NCBI RefSeq assembly: GCF_014655595.1
Contig: NZ_BNBL01000006.1
Location: forward strand, 373,906 to 437,905
Source of the DNA: Streptomyces griseocarneus
GTDB taxonomy: Bacteria; Actinomycetota; Actinomycetes; Streptomycetales; Streptomycetaceae
Direction: 5' to 3'
Length of the DNA stretch: 64,000 nucleotides
Shown: one piece after another, positions 40,710 to 49,332 of the stretch
Layout of the letters: every line of letters begins with the position of its first letter
How positions within the stretch are numbered: position 1 is the stretch's first letter
Position numbers and translations under genes: made by a program
The notes under the pieces: model-generated
Database searches by the model: none
The model's input: the letters and a program-made list of their open reading frames with translations, nothing else
What the model was told of the DNA's origin: nothing

Positions 40710-41975
40710 GTGACCACGCCCGAGGGGCCGGCGCCCGGCCAGGCCCCCGAGGAGGGGGCCGCGTCCCGCGGCCGCGCACGCCGCCTCAGGGGCCCCCGGC
40801 GCGCCGGGGGCAGCGCCCCCACGCTGGCCTTCGTCGAAAGCCCCGTCCAGCTGCTGAACGTCCTCGAATGGGCGTACCGCGCGGGCCGCTACGCCCTTCC
40901 CGGCGGCCCTTCCGGCGGCTCTCCCGGCGCCCCTCCCGGCGACGCGCGCCCGCTGCGCGACGGCGTGCCGCGCCAGCCCGGGCGGCGGGACATCACCCCC
41001 CTGGCCGGTGACCTCCTCGTCGTCGTCCTCGCCCCGCACGACCCCACGACCCGCGGCCAGCTGCGCCGGATGGCCGAACTGGCCCGGGACCAGGGCCACC
41101 GGGTCCGCTGGGAGGAGGCCCGGGGCGGTCCGGGGGCGCCCTTCGCCACGGTCGGCTCGCTCGCCGGGCCGCTGCGCCGGGCGCGCCGGGTGGTCATCGG
41201 GGACCCGTTCTCGCGGTACGTACAGCTGCTGCTGACCCTCACCCGGGCCCGGGAGCTGGTGGTGGTGGACGACGGCACCGCCACCATGGAGTTCGTCTCC
41301 CAACTCGCGCGGGGCGAACGCCTCGTGCGCTGGCACCGGCCCCGGAGCGCCGGCGGACTGGGGGCGCGCGAGCTGCTTCTCGCGCCAGTGTCCGCTTCAG
41401 CGCGCCGGAAGCTGACCCCGAACAACCGCCGATCGGTGGAGGTCTTCACCTCCATGCCGGTGGAACCGCCACCCGGAGTGACCGTCACGGCAAACGACTT
41501 CGCGTGGACCCGGGCCACCTACGGCCCGCCCCGGCTCACGCGCGGCACCGACCTCGTGGGCACCTCACTCGTCGAGACCGGCGTCGTGGACCCCGAGCGC
41601 TACCTGGAGGCCGTGGCCGCCCTGGCCCGCGCCCACGGCGCCACCCGCTACTTCGCGCACCGCCGCGAGCACCCCGACAAGCTGCGCCGCATAGCCTCCG
41701 GCCTGGGCCTTGAGGTCGTACGCCCCGAGCTGCCGCTGGAGCTGGTCGCCCGCCGGGGCCCCATCGGACGCACCGTCGTGAGCTTCCCCTCCACCGTCGT
41801 GCACACCCTGCCGCTGGCCCTGGCGGGCACGGGCGTGAGCGTCGCGGTGTGCGACATCGACCCCGCCTGGCTCACCGAACACGCCTCGCCCCGTGCTGAG
41901 GACTTCCTGTCCGGAGTGACCGGCACCGCGCGCGATGTGCGTCGGTTGCCCTACGCATCCGCGTCTACGACCTAG
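40710..41975 (+). CDS. Sialyltransferase-like (GT52/GT97-type) protein
   Basis: This 421-residue protein has a basic, disordered N-terminus of about 35 residues. It shows blocks similar in order to bacterial sialyltransferases: TLAFVESPVQLLNVLEWAYR, ELVVVDDGTATMEFVSQL (acidic-acidic-Gly), RYFAHRREHPDKLRRI (HP-type) and VVSFPSTVVHTLPLALAGTG. The motif set resembles that of the transferase at 34365, so the cluster may hold both an initiating and an extending nonulosonate transferase. It starts 10 bp after neuB and is surely co-transcribed. Confidence 0.75.
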   Translation: MTTPEGPAPGQAPEEGAASRGRARRLRGPRRAGGSAPTLAFVESPVQLLNVLEWAYRAGRYALPGGPSGGSPGAPPGDARPLRDGVPRQPGRRDITPLAGDLLVVVLAPHDPTTRGQLRRMAELARDQGHRVRWEEARGGPGAPFATVGSLAGPLRRARRVVIGDPFSRYVQLLLTLTRARELVVVDDGTATMEFVSQLARGERLVRWHRPRSAGGLGARELLLAPVSASARRKLTPNNRRSVEVFTSMPVEPPPGVTVTANDFAWTRATYGPPRLTRGTDLVGTSLVETGVVDPERYLEAVAALARAHGATRYFAHRREHPDKLRRIASGLGLEVVRPELPLELVARRGPIGRTVVSFPSTVVHTLPLALAGTGVSVAVCDIDPAWLTEHASPRAEDFLSGVTGTARDVRRLPYASASTT

Positions 41976-42076
41976 GCCGTAAATACAGGTCATACCCCTC
42001 GACGGACCCATCCATGCGGCTGAACTTTTCTTGATTGAGGGACAGTTGCCCCATTCGGGGCTCTACTCTTCGCAGG

Positions 42077-43321
42077 GTGAACCATCTGATGCCCTGCGAA
42101 TCCGACTCCGAAACCGCCCGCGGCGAACTGCCCGGCGCGCTTCCCTCCGGGCTGCGCGAGGAACTCATCGACTTCCGCCGGGACTTGCACATGCACCCCG
42201 AGCTGGGCAACCGCGAGTTCCGCACCACCGCGGCGATCCGGGCGAGGCTCGAGAAGGCAGGCCTCAGACCGCGCACGCTCACCGGTGGCACCGGGCTCGT
42301 CTGCGACATCGGACGCGACGGCGCCGGGTACGCCGCCGCCTCCCGTCCCGTGCTCGCCCTGCGCGCGGATCTCGACGCGCTGCCCATCCCGGACACCAAG
42401 ACCGTCGCCTACCGCTCGACGATCCCCAAGATGGCCCACGCCTGCGGCCACGACGTGCACACCACTGTCGTCCTGGGCGCCGGCCTGGTCCTGGCGGACC
42501 TGGCCGAAAAAGGACTGTTGCCCCACCCGGTCCGGCTGATCTTCCAGCCCGCCGAGGAGGTGCTGCCCGGCGGCGCCCTCGATGCCATCGAGTGCGGCGC
42601 GCTGGACGGCGTGGACCGGATCCTGGCCGTGCACTGCGACCCCAAGGTCGAGGTCGGCCGCATCGGGCTGCGGACCGGAGCGATCACCTCCGCCTGTGAC
42701 CGCCTGGAGGTCACCCTGGCCGGCGCCGGCGGCCACACCGCCCGCCCGCACCTGACCACCGACCTGGTGACCGCCGCCGCCCGGGTGGCCACCGACGTGC
42801 CCGCCGTGCTCGCCCGGAGGGCCGACGCCCGTTCGGGTCTCTCCGTCACCTGGGGACGGCTGGAGACCGGACACGCCTGCAACGTCATCCCCCAGCACGC
42901 CGAGCTCGCCGGCACGGTCCGCTGCCTGGACCTGCGCACCTGGCGGGAGGCGCCCGACCTGGTGCACGCCGCCGTCGACGAGGTCGCCGGCCTGCACCGC
43001 GCCAAGTCGGAGATCAACTACATCCGCGGCGTGCCGCCCGTGGTCAACGACGCCGAGGCCACCGCACTGCTGCGCCGCGCCATGACCACCCGCCGGGGCC
43101 GGTACGCGGTGGAGGACACCGAGCAGAGCCTGGGCGGGGAGGACTTCTCCTGGTACCTCGAGCACGTTCCCGGCGCGATGGCACGGCTCGGTGTGCGCCC
43201 TGTGGGTGATTCGACCCTGCGTGATCTGCATTGCGGCGATTTCGACGTGGATGAGCAGGCGATCGAGGTCGGCGTGGAGCTGTTCACGGGCGCCGCGCTG
43301 CTCGATGGCAACCGTATGTAG
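42077..43321 (+). CDS. M20-family amidohydrolase (aminoacylase / hippurate hydrolase type)
   Basis: This 414-residue di-zinc hydrolase starts its core at LIDFRRDLHMHPELGNREFRT. It has ALRADLDALPI, MAHACGHDVHTTVVLGA, IFQPAEEVLPGGA and the closing LGGEDFSWYLEHVPG, giving all metal ligands and the catalytic Glu. A dimerisation lid lies between. The family releases acyl groups from N-acyl amino acids or related amides. GTG 42077 is eight bases after TACTCT and may be leaderless; ATG 42089 is an alternative. It lies before the nucleoside operon and is probably separate from it. Confidence 0.9.
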   Translation: MNHLMPCESDSETARGELPGALPSGLREELIDFRRDLHMHPELGNREFRTTAAIRARLEKAGLRPRTLTGGTGLVCDIGRDGAGYAAASRPVLALRADLDALPIPDTKTVAYRSTIPKMAHACGHDVHTTVVLGAGLVLADLAEKGLLPHPVRLIFQPAEEVLPGGALDAIECGALDGVDRILAVHCDPKVEVGRIGLRTGAITSACDRLEVTLAGAGGHTARPHLTTDLVTAAARVATDVPAVLARRADARSGLSVTWGRLETGHACNVIPQHAELAGTVRCLDLRTWREAPDLVHAAVDEVAGLHRAKSEINYIRGVPPVVNDAEATALLRRAMTTRRGRYAVEDTEQSLGGEDFSWYLEHVPGAMARLGVRPVGDSTLRDLHCGDFDVDEQAIEVGVELFTGAALLDGNRM

Positions 43322-43387
43322 GCAATCCGGTCAAGTCTGGTTAACGACGAATCGATAACGGCTTGCAGGCACCCCTTTTATCTGCAT

Positions 43388-43401
43388 CTACGCGCGTTAC
43401 G
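43388..43401. promoter_or_regulatory. CTACGCGCGTTACG palindrome before the BMP gene
   Basis: A near-palindrome 36 bp before the lipoprotein start. The same core CTACGCGCGT occurs before the ABC ATPase gene at 44574, which suggests one regulator for both transcripts. Confidence 0.5.
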
Positions 43402-43436
43402 ATTCCCGCGAACCAGCGCCAATGGAGGCGCTTCGA

Positions 43437-44483
43437 GTGAAGGGGCCCCTCGTGCGCCGGGTATCCACCATCGCTGTCGCGGGCATCAGCACCGCGGCTC
43501 TCGCATTCACTCTCACCGCCTGCGGTGAGTCCTCCACCGAGTCCGGTGACGCCAAGGGCAAGGGCGTCGGCCTTGCGTTCGACGTCGGCGGCCGTGACGA
43601 CCACTCCTTCAACGAGTCCGCCGCCCGCGGCGTCGACAAGGCGGAGAAGGAGCTGGGCGTCAAGTCCAAGATGATGACCGCCAAGAACGGCGAGACCGAG
43701 GCGGACCGCGAGCAGCGCCTGTCCTCCCTCGCCGAGGCGGGCTACAACCCCGTCATCGGTGTCGGCTTCAACTACTCCAAGTCGATCGAGAAGGTCGCCA
43801 AGGAGTTCCCGAAGACCAGCTTCGCGGTCGTGGACTCGGTTGCCCCGGGCAAGAACATCGACAGCATCACCTTCGGTGAGCACGAGGGCTCCTACCTCGC
43901 CGGCGTCGCCGCCGCGCTGAAGTCCAAGAGCCACAAGGTCGGCTTCATCGGTGGCGTGAACAACGCCCTGATCCAGAAGTTCCAGGCCGGCTTCGAGCAG
44001 GGCGCGAAGGACACCGACTCCAAGATCGAGGTCACCTCGCAGTACCTGTACCCGAACAACGACAAGGGCTTCAACGACCCGGCGGCCGCCAAGGAGAAGG
44101 CCAAGGGCATGCTCGACTCGGGCGTCGACGTGATCTACACCGCGGCCGGCCTCTCCGGCAACGGCTCGATCGAGGCCATCTCCGGTCAGAAGGGCGCCTG
44201 GGCGATCGGCGTCGACTCCGACCAGTACCAGCAGCCCGGTCTGGACAAGTACAAGAGCTCGATCCTCACCTCCGTGGTGAAGAACGTGGACGTGGCGGTC
44301 TTCGACCTCATCAAGAGCGTCCAGGACGGCAAGCCGCTCACGGGCCCGCACGCCTACCTGCTCAAGGACGGCGGCGTGTCGCTGGCCACCTCCGGTGGTG
44401 CCATCGACGACATCAAGGACAAGATCGCGGACGCGAAGAAGAAGATCGCGGACGGCCAGGTCAAGGTCCGTACCACCCCGTGA
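43437..44483 (+). CDS. BMP-family nucleoside-binding lipoprotein
   Basis: This 348-residue lipoprotein has an n-region PLVRRVSTIAVAG, a hydrophobic core and the lipobox LTAC. The mature part matches the Med/BmpA substrate-binding fold: GLAFDVGGRDDHSFNESAARG, VIGVGFNYSKSIEKVA, FGEHEGSYLAGVAAAL and VDVIYTAAGLSGNGSIEA. It should capture purine or pyrimidine nucleosides for the ABC transporter encoded next. GTG 43437 is eight bases from GGAGG. A long hairpin follows, so it can be expressed above the rest of the operon. Confidence 0.94.
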   Translation: MKGPLVRRVSTIAVAGISTAALAFTLTACGESSTESGDAKGKGVGLAFDVGGRDDHSFNESAARGVDKAEKELGVKSKMMTAKNGETEADREQRLSSLAEAGYNPVIGVGFNYSKSIEKVAKEFPKTSFAVVDSVAPGKNIDSITFGEHEGSYLAGVAAALKSKSHKVGFIGGVNNALIQKFQAGFEQGAKDTDSKIEVTSQYLYPNNDKGFNDPAAAKEKAKGMLDSGVDVIYTAAGLSGNGSIEAISGQKGAWAIGVDSDQYQQPGLDKYKSSILTSVVKNVDVAVFDLIKSVQDGKPLTGPHAYLLKDGGVSLATSGGAIDDIKDKIADAKKKIADGQVKVRTTP

Positions 44484-44518
44484 TCGCAGGCCGGTCCTGA
44501 CCGGCCCGTAAGGACTGC

Positions 44519-44556
44519 GGGCCCGGCGGCGAAGGGAAACCTTCGCCGCCGGGCCC
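44519..44556 (+). terminator. Perfect 17-bp stem hairpin after the lipoprotein gene
   Basis: Arms 44519-44535 and 44540-44556 pair perfectly around a GAAA loop, without a T run. It lies between the binding-protein gene and the ABC gene and probably lowers read-through. Confidence 0.75.
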
Positions 44557-44573
44557 GTACATACGCGCCAACG

Positions 44574-44585
44574 CTACGCGCGTAG
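44574..44585. promoter_or_regulatory. CTACGCGCGTAG perfect palindrome
   Basis: A 12-bp perfect palindrome upstream of the ABC ATPase gene. The related TGACGCGTGTAG lies at 44594-44605, and another copy precedes the lipoprotein gene (43388). Confidence 0.55.
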
Positions 44586-44593
44586 CACCCTAT

Positions 44594-44606
44594 TGACGCG
44601 TGTAGC
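44594..44606. promoter_or_regulatory. Second related site TGACGCGTGTAGC
   Basis: Its reverse complement begins GCTACACGCGTCA, a variant of CTACGCGCGTAG. It starts 20 bp from the first site, about two helical turns, which suggests cooperative binding. Confidence 0.4.
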
Positions 44607-44731
44607 GTCGCCTCCGCCCAGCCGGACCCCTCCGTTACCCCGCACGGCCCAATCCGGCTCCCGCTCCCTTTCTCCGAGGAGAGTGCGCCATCAAAGCGTC
44701 CACCAAAGAGCCCAGCAGTACCGCCCCAGCG

Positions 44732-46444
44732 GTGGAACTCGCGGGTATCACCAAGCGGTTCCCCGGTGTCGTGGCCAACCACGACATCCACCTCACGGTC
44801 CGTCGCGGCACCGTCCACGCCCTGTGCGGCGAGAACGGCGCCGGCAAGTCGACCCTGATGAAGATCCTCTACGGCATGCAGAAGCCGGACGAGGGCACCA
44901 TCACCCTGGACGGCGAGCAGGTCACCCTGCACACCCCCGCCGACGCCATCGCGCGCGGCATCGGCATGGTGCACCAGCACTTCATGCTCGCCGACAACCT
45001 CACCGTGCTCGAGAACGTCGTCCTCGGCGCCGAGAAGCTCCACGGCATCGGCAACAAGGCCCGCAAGAAGATCAAGGAGATCTCCGACGCGTACGGCCTG
45101 GGCGTGCGCCCCGACGTCCTCGTCGAGGACCTCGGTGTCGCCGACCGCCAGCGCGTGGAGATCCTCAAGGTCCTCTACCGGGGTGCCCGCACGCTGATCC
45201 TCGACGAGCCCACCGCCGTCCTGGTCCCCCAGGAGGTCGACGCGCTCTTCGACAACCTGCGCGAGCTCAAGTCCGAGGGCCTCACGGTCATCTTCATCTC
45301 GCACAAGCTCGGCGAGGTGCTCTCCGTCGCGGACGACATCACCGTCATCCGCCGCGGCACCACCGTCGGCACCGCGATCCCCAGCGAGACCACGCCCAAG
45401 CAGCTCGCCGAGCTGATGGTCGGCGAGGAGCTGCCCTCGCCGGAGACCCGTGAGTCCACGGTCACCGACGTGCCGATGCTCACCGTCGACGGCCTGCACC
45501 TGTCGGCCACCGACTCCGACGGCGTCGTCCGCGCGGTGCTCGACGGCATCACCTTCACCATCCACAAGGGCGAGGTCCTCGGCCTCGCGGGCGTGGAGGG
45601 CAACGGCCAGGCCGAGCTCGTCGAGGCCATCATGGGCATGCGCACGCCGGACGGCGGCGTCGTCACCCTCGACGGCGCCGACATCACCAAGGCGCCCACG
45701 CGCAAGCGCCGCGAGGACGGCATCGGGTACATCCCCGAGGACCGTCACCGCCACGGCCTGCTGCTCGAGGCCCCGCTGTGGGAGAACCGCATCCTCGGTC
45801 ACGTCACCGAGAAGCCCAACAGCAAGCGCGGTCTCATCGACATCAAGGCCGCCCGCGCCGACACCGAGCGCATCGTGCGCGAGTACGACGTGCGCACCCC
45901 GGGCATCGAGGTCACCGCGGCCTCGCTCTCCGGCGGCAACCAGCAGAAGCTGATCGTCGGCCGCGAGATGAGCCACCTGCCCAAGCTGCTCATCGCCGCG
46001 CACCCCACCCGGGGCGTGGACGTCGGCGCGCAGGCGCAGATCTGGGACCAGATCCGCGAGGCGCGCCGCGAGGGCCTGGCCGTGCTGCTGATCTCCGCGG
46101 ACCTGGACGAGCTGATCGGGCTCTCCGACACCCTGCGGGTGATGTTCCGCGGCCGTCTGGTCGCCGACGCCGACCCGGCCACGATCACTCCGGAGGAGCT
46201 GGGCTCGGCCATGACCGGTGCCGCGTCCGGCCACCTGGAGCACCAGGAGGACGCGGAGGGCGCCGAGGGCGCCGAGCCGTCGGAGCCGGACGCTCCGGCC
46301 GAGGGCGGGACGTCCGGGGACGACAAGCCCGACGCGGACGAGAAGCCCGACGCGGACGACGCCTCGGAGAAGAAGTCCGAGCCGAAGACCGACACCAAGT
46401 CCGACAAGAAGACCGACAAGAAGGAAGGCGGTGACGCGAAGTGA
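44732..46444 (+). CDS. ABC transporter ATPase, nucleoside uptake (NupA/RbsA type)
   Basis: A 570-residue protein with two nucleotide-binding domains. Domain 1 has Walker A GENGAGKSTLMK, a signature-like EDLGVADRQRVEILK and Walker B LILDEPTA. Domain 2 has a degenerate Walker A GVEGNGQAEL, signature LSGGNQQKL and LLIAAHPTRGVD. This layout is typical of NupA and RbsA. The last 70 residues are an acidic/Lys-rich tail unlike the family. The GTG 44732 start lacks a ribosome-binding site; in the same frame GAGGAGA precedes an ATC at 44690, which may be the real start and would add 14 residues. Confidence 0.92.
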   Translation: MELAGITKRFPGVVANHDIHLTVRRGTVHALCGENGAGKSTLMKILYGMQKPDEGTITLDGEQVTLHTPADAIARGIGMVHQHFMLADNLTVLENVVLGAEKLHGIGNKARKKIKEISDAYGLGVRPDVLVEDLGVADRQRVEILKVLYRGARTLILDEPTAVLVPQEVDALFDNLRELKSEGLTVIFISHKLGEVLSVADDITVIRRGTTVGTAIPSETTPKQLAELMVGEELPSPETRESTVTDVPMLTVDGLHLSATDSDGVVRAVLDGITFTIHKGEVLGLAGVEGNGQAELVEAIMGMRTPDGGVVTLDGADITKAPTRKRREDGIGYIPEDRHRHGLLLEAPLWENRILGHVTEKPNSKRGLIDIKAARADTERIVREYDVRTPGIEVTAASLSGGNQQKLIVGREMSHLPKLLIAAHPTRGVDVGAQAQIWDQIREARREGLAVLLISADLDELIGLSDTLRVMFRGRLVADADPATITPEELGSAMTGAASGHLEHQEDAEGAEGAEPSEPDAPAEGGTSGDDKPDADEKPDADDASEKKSEPKTDTKSDKKTDKKEGGDAK

Positions 46445-47547
46445 AGAAGTTCGACAAGAACAAGCTGATCCTGGGTCTGGCCGCCCCGGTTCTGGCGATC
46501 GTGGCCGCGCTGGTCATCACCTCGATCATCATCGCCGCCACCGGCCAGGATCCGTTGCACGCCTACGAGGTCATGGTCGACTTCGGGTCGAAGGCCGACA
46601 GCCAGGTCTGGATCATCAACAAGGCCACGCCGTACTACCTGTCCGCGCTGGCCGTGGCCATCGGCTTCCGGATGAACCTGTTCAACATCGGCGTCGACGG
46701 CCAGTACCGCATCGCGGCCTTCTTCGCCGCCGTCGTCGGCGGCGCGCTGACGCTCCCGGGCATCGTCCAGGTCCCGGTGATCATCATCGTGGCGATGATC
46801 GTCGGCGCGATCTGGGCCGGCATCGCCGGTCTGCTGAAGGTGACCCGCGGCGTCAACGAGGTCATCAGCACGATCATGCTGAACGCCATCGGCGCCTCGG
46901 TCATCGGCTACTTCCTCCAGGACGGCCGCCTCGCGGAGAAGGAGGGCAACCTGATCCACACGCCCTACCTGCCCGACTCCGCGCACTTCTTCGAGATCCC
47001 GACCACGCCCAAGCCCATCTACGGCTTCGTCGTGATCGCGGCCCTCGCGGGCGTCGCCTACTGGTTCGTGCTCAACCGCACCCGCTTCGGCTTCGACCTG
47101 CGCACCGTGGGCCGCTCCGAGTCCGCGGCCCAGGCCAGCGGCGTCAGCGTCAAGCGCATGGTGATCACCGCGATGGTGCTCTCCGGCGCCATGGCCGGCC
47201 TCGTCGGCATGCCGACCCTGCTCGGCGTGTCGTACAACTACGGCACCGACTTCCCCGTCGGCATCGGCTTCACCGGCATCGCCATCGCGCTGCTCGGCCG
47301 CAACAACCCCTTCGGCATGGCCCTCGCGGCCCTGCTCTGGGGCTTCCTGGAGCGCACCGGCACCCAGCTCGAGTTCGAGGGCTACGCCCAGGAGATCGTC
47401 GGCGTGATCCAGGGCGTCATCGTCCTGTGCGTCGTCATCGCCTACGAGATCGTGCGCCGGTACGGACTCAAGGTCCAGCAGCGCAAGGTCGGCGAGGAGC
47501 TCGCCGCCCAGGCCCGTAAGAGCGACAAGGCGGAGGTTTCCGCGTGA
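46441..47547 (+). CDS. Nucleoside ABC transporter permease 1
   Basis: This 368-residue membrane protein has about nine helices of the BPD_transp_2 type: AVAIGFRMNLFNIGVDGQYRIAAF, GVNEVISTIMLNAIG and GFTGIAIALLGRNNPFGMALAALLWG. These motifs occur in NupP/YufP-type permeases. The GTG overlaps the stop of the ATPase gene (GTGA) and the stop overlaps the next permease start, so stoichiometric expression is expected. It forms the channel with permease 2 for nucleoside import. Confidence 0.94.
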   Translation: MKKFDKNKLILGLAAPVLAIVAALVITSIIIAATGQDPLHAYEVMVDFGSKADSQVWIINKATPYYLSALAVAIGFRMNLFNIGVDGQYRIAAFFAAVVGGALTLPGIVQVPVIIIVAMIVGAIWAGIAGLLKVTRGVNEVISTIMLNAIGASVIGYFLQDGRLAEKEGNLIHTPYLPDSAHFFEIPTTPKPIYGFVVIAALAGVAYWFVLNRTRFGFDLRTVGRSESAAQASGVSVKRMVITAMVLSGAMAGLVGMPTLLGVSYNYGTDFPVGIGFTGIAIALLGRNNPFGMALAALLWGFLERTGTQLEFEGYAQEIVGVIQGVIVLCVVIAYEIVRRYGLKVQQRKVGEELAAQARKSDKAEVSA

Positions 47548-48836
47548 GCACCACCTTCACCGCCGCGCTCTCCGAGCGGCTGAGCGGCAAGAACAAGCCG
47601 GCCAACGGGAGGCGCAAGCTCTCCTACCCCGTCGTCCTGCTGATGATCGCGGGCGCGCTGCTGCTGCTGTCCGCGCTGCGGATCATCACCAGCGCCGAGG
47701 ACCTCACCTCCTCCGGCCAGTGGAGCGGCGCCCTCGGCGCCGCCGTGCCGATCGGCCTCGCCGGCCTCGGCGGCCTGTGGGCCGAGCGGGCGGGCATCGT
47801 CAACATCGGCCTCGAGGGCATGATGATGCTCGGCACGTTCTGTGCCGGCTGGATCGGCTGGCAGCACGGCCCGTGGGCGGCCGCCCTGGCCGGCGTGATC
47901 GGCGGCGCCCTCGGCGGCGTCGTGCACGCCATCGCCACCGTCACCTTCAACGTCGACCACATCATCTCCGGTGTGGCGATCAACATCCTGGCGCTGGGCT
48001 TCACCCAGTACCTGGCCAAGATGTGGTTCGGCGCCGAAGGCAGCGCGGCGCAGCAGGCGGGCGGCAACGACAAGCAGTCGCCCGTCATGGAGAACATGGG
48101 CCACTTCTCGGTCCCCGGCCTGTCCGACTGGCTGCACTCGATCGAGAAGCACCACTGGTTCTTCGTCTCCGACGTCGCCGGCATCCTCGACGGCCTCGTC
48201 TCCGACGTGTCCTGGCTGACCATCGTCGCGGCGCTGCTGTTCGTCGGCACGTTCTTCGTGCTGTGGCGCTCCGCCTTCGGCCTGCGCCTGCGGTCCTGCG
48301 GCGAGAGCCCGGTGGCGGCCGAGTCCCTCGGCGTCAACGTCTACACGTACAAGTACGCGGCCGTGGTCGTCTCCGGCGCCCTCGCGGGCCTCGGCGGCGC
48401 GTTCCTGGCCATCGGCACGCACATGTACTCCGACGGTCAGACGGGTGGCCGCGGCTACATCGGTCTCGCCACGATGATCTTCGGTAACTGGCGTCCGGGC
48501 GGCGTCGCGATGGGCGCCGGCCTGTTCGGCTTCATGGACAGCCTCCAGCTGCGTTCGGGCGGCCCGACCGTCCACGCGCTGCTGCTGCTCGTCGCCGTGC
48601 TGCTGGTCGGCCTGGTGTTCTGGCAGGTGAAGAAGGGCAAGGGCAAGCAGGCGATCGCCAGCTCGGTCGTCGTCGCGGCCCTGGTCGCCTGGTACCTGCT
48701 CACCACGACCGTGCCGCTGGAGTTCGTCGACGCCACCCCGTACGTCGCGACCCTGCTGGTGCTCTCGCTCTCGGCGCAGCGCCTGCGGCCGCCGAAGGCG
48801 GACGGCCAGCCCTACCGGAAGGGACAGGGCAAGTAG
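47544..48836 (+). CDS. Nucleoside ABC transporter permease 2
   Basis: This 430-residue second permease of the BPD_transp_2 family has GGLWAERAGIVNIGLEGMMMLGTF, VDHIISGVAINILALGFTQYL and GRGYIGLATMIFGNWRPGGVAMGAGLFG. It is longer than permease 1 because of an extra loop and a C-terminal membrane hairpin. The start overlaps permease 1 by four bases and its stop overlaps the cdd start by one base, so transport and catabolism are translationally linked. Confidence 0.94.
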   Translation: MSTTFTAALSERLSGKNKPANGRRKLSYPVVLLMIAGALLLLSALRIITSAEDLTSSGQWSGALGAAVPIGLAGLGGLWAERAGIVNIGLEGMMMLGTFCAGWIGWQHGPWAAALAGVIGGALGGVVHAIATVTFNVDHIISGVAINILALGFTQYLAKMWFGAEGSAAQQAGGNDKQSPVMENMGHFSVPGLSDWLHSIEKHHWFFVSDVAGILDGLVSDVSWLTIVAALLFVGTFFVLWRSAFGLRLRSCGESPVAAESLGVNVYTYKYAAVVVSGALAGLGGAFLAIGTHMYSDGQTGGRGYIGLATMIFGNWRPGGVAMGAGLFGFMDSLQLRSGGPTVHALLLLVAVLLVGLVFWQVKKGKGKQAIASSVVVAALVAWYLLTTTVPLEFVDATPYVATLLVLSLSAQRLRPPKADGQPYRKGQGK

Positions 48837-49231
48837 TGAGTCCTTCCGTCGACTGGGAGGACCTGCGCGCGCAGGCCCGGGACGCCATGTCCCGGGCCTA
48901 CGCCCCGTACTCCCGCTTTCCCGTCGGTGCCGCGGCCCTCGTCGACGACGGCCGCGTCGTCACCGGCTGCAACGTGGAGAACGCCGCCTACGGAGTCGCC
49001 CTGTGCGCCGAGTGCGGTCTGGTCTCGTCGCTCGTCGCCTCCGGCGGCGGGCGCCTCACCGCCTTCACCTGCTGCGACCTGCACGGCAACATCCTCATGC
49101 CGTGCGGCCGCTGCCGACAGCTGCTGTGGGAGCACGGCGGCCCGGAGCTGGCCGTGGACACCACCAAGGGCATCCGCCCGCTGGCGGAGCTGCTGCCGGA
49201 CGCGTTTGGGCCCGCTGACCTGAATCGTTAA
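48836..49231 (+). CDS. cdd: Cytidine deaminase
   Basis: This 131-residue zinc enzyme has FPVGAAALVDDGRVVTGCNVENAAYGVALCAECGLV, which contains the catalytic CAE, and MPCGRCRQLLWEHGG, which gives the remaining two Cys ligands. It has the length of homotetrameric CDAs. It deaminates cytidine and deoxycytidine imported by the transporter encoded just upstream. The GTG start overlaps the last base of the permease stop codon. Confidence 0.96.
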   Translation: MSPSVDWEDLRAQARDAMSRAYAPYSRFPVGAAALVDDGRVVTGCNVENAAYGVALCAECGLVSSLVASGGGRLTAFTCCDLHGNILMPCGRCRQLLWEHGGPELAVDTTKGIRPLAELLPDAFGPADLNR

Positions 49232-49332
49232 AGATGTTCCCAAGCGCCGGACGGGCTGATGTTTCAGCCCGTCCGGGTCACTTTCCGGCCCCGGGAAGAC
49301 CTGAGGACTACGAACTTAAGGAAAATGTGCTG

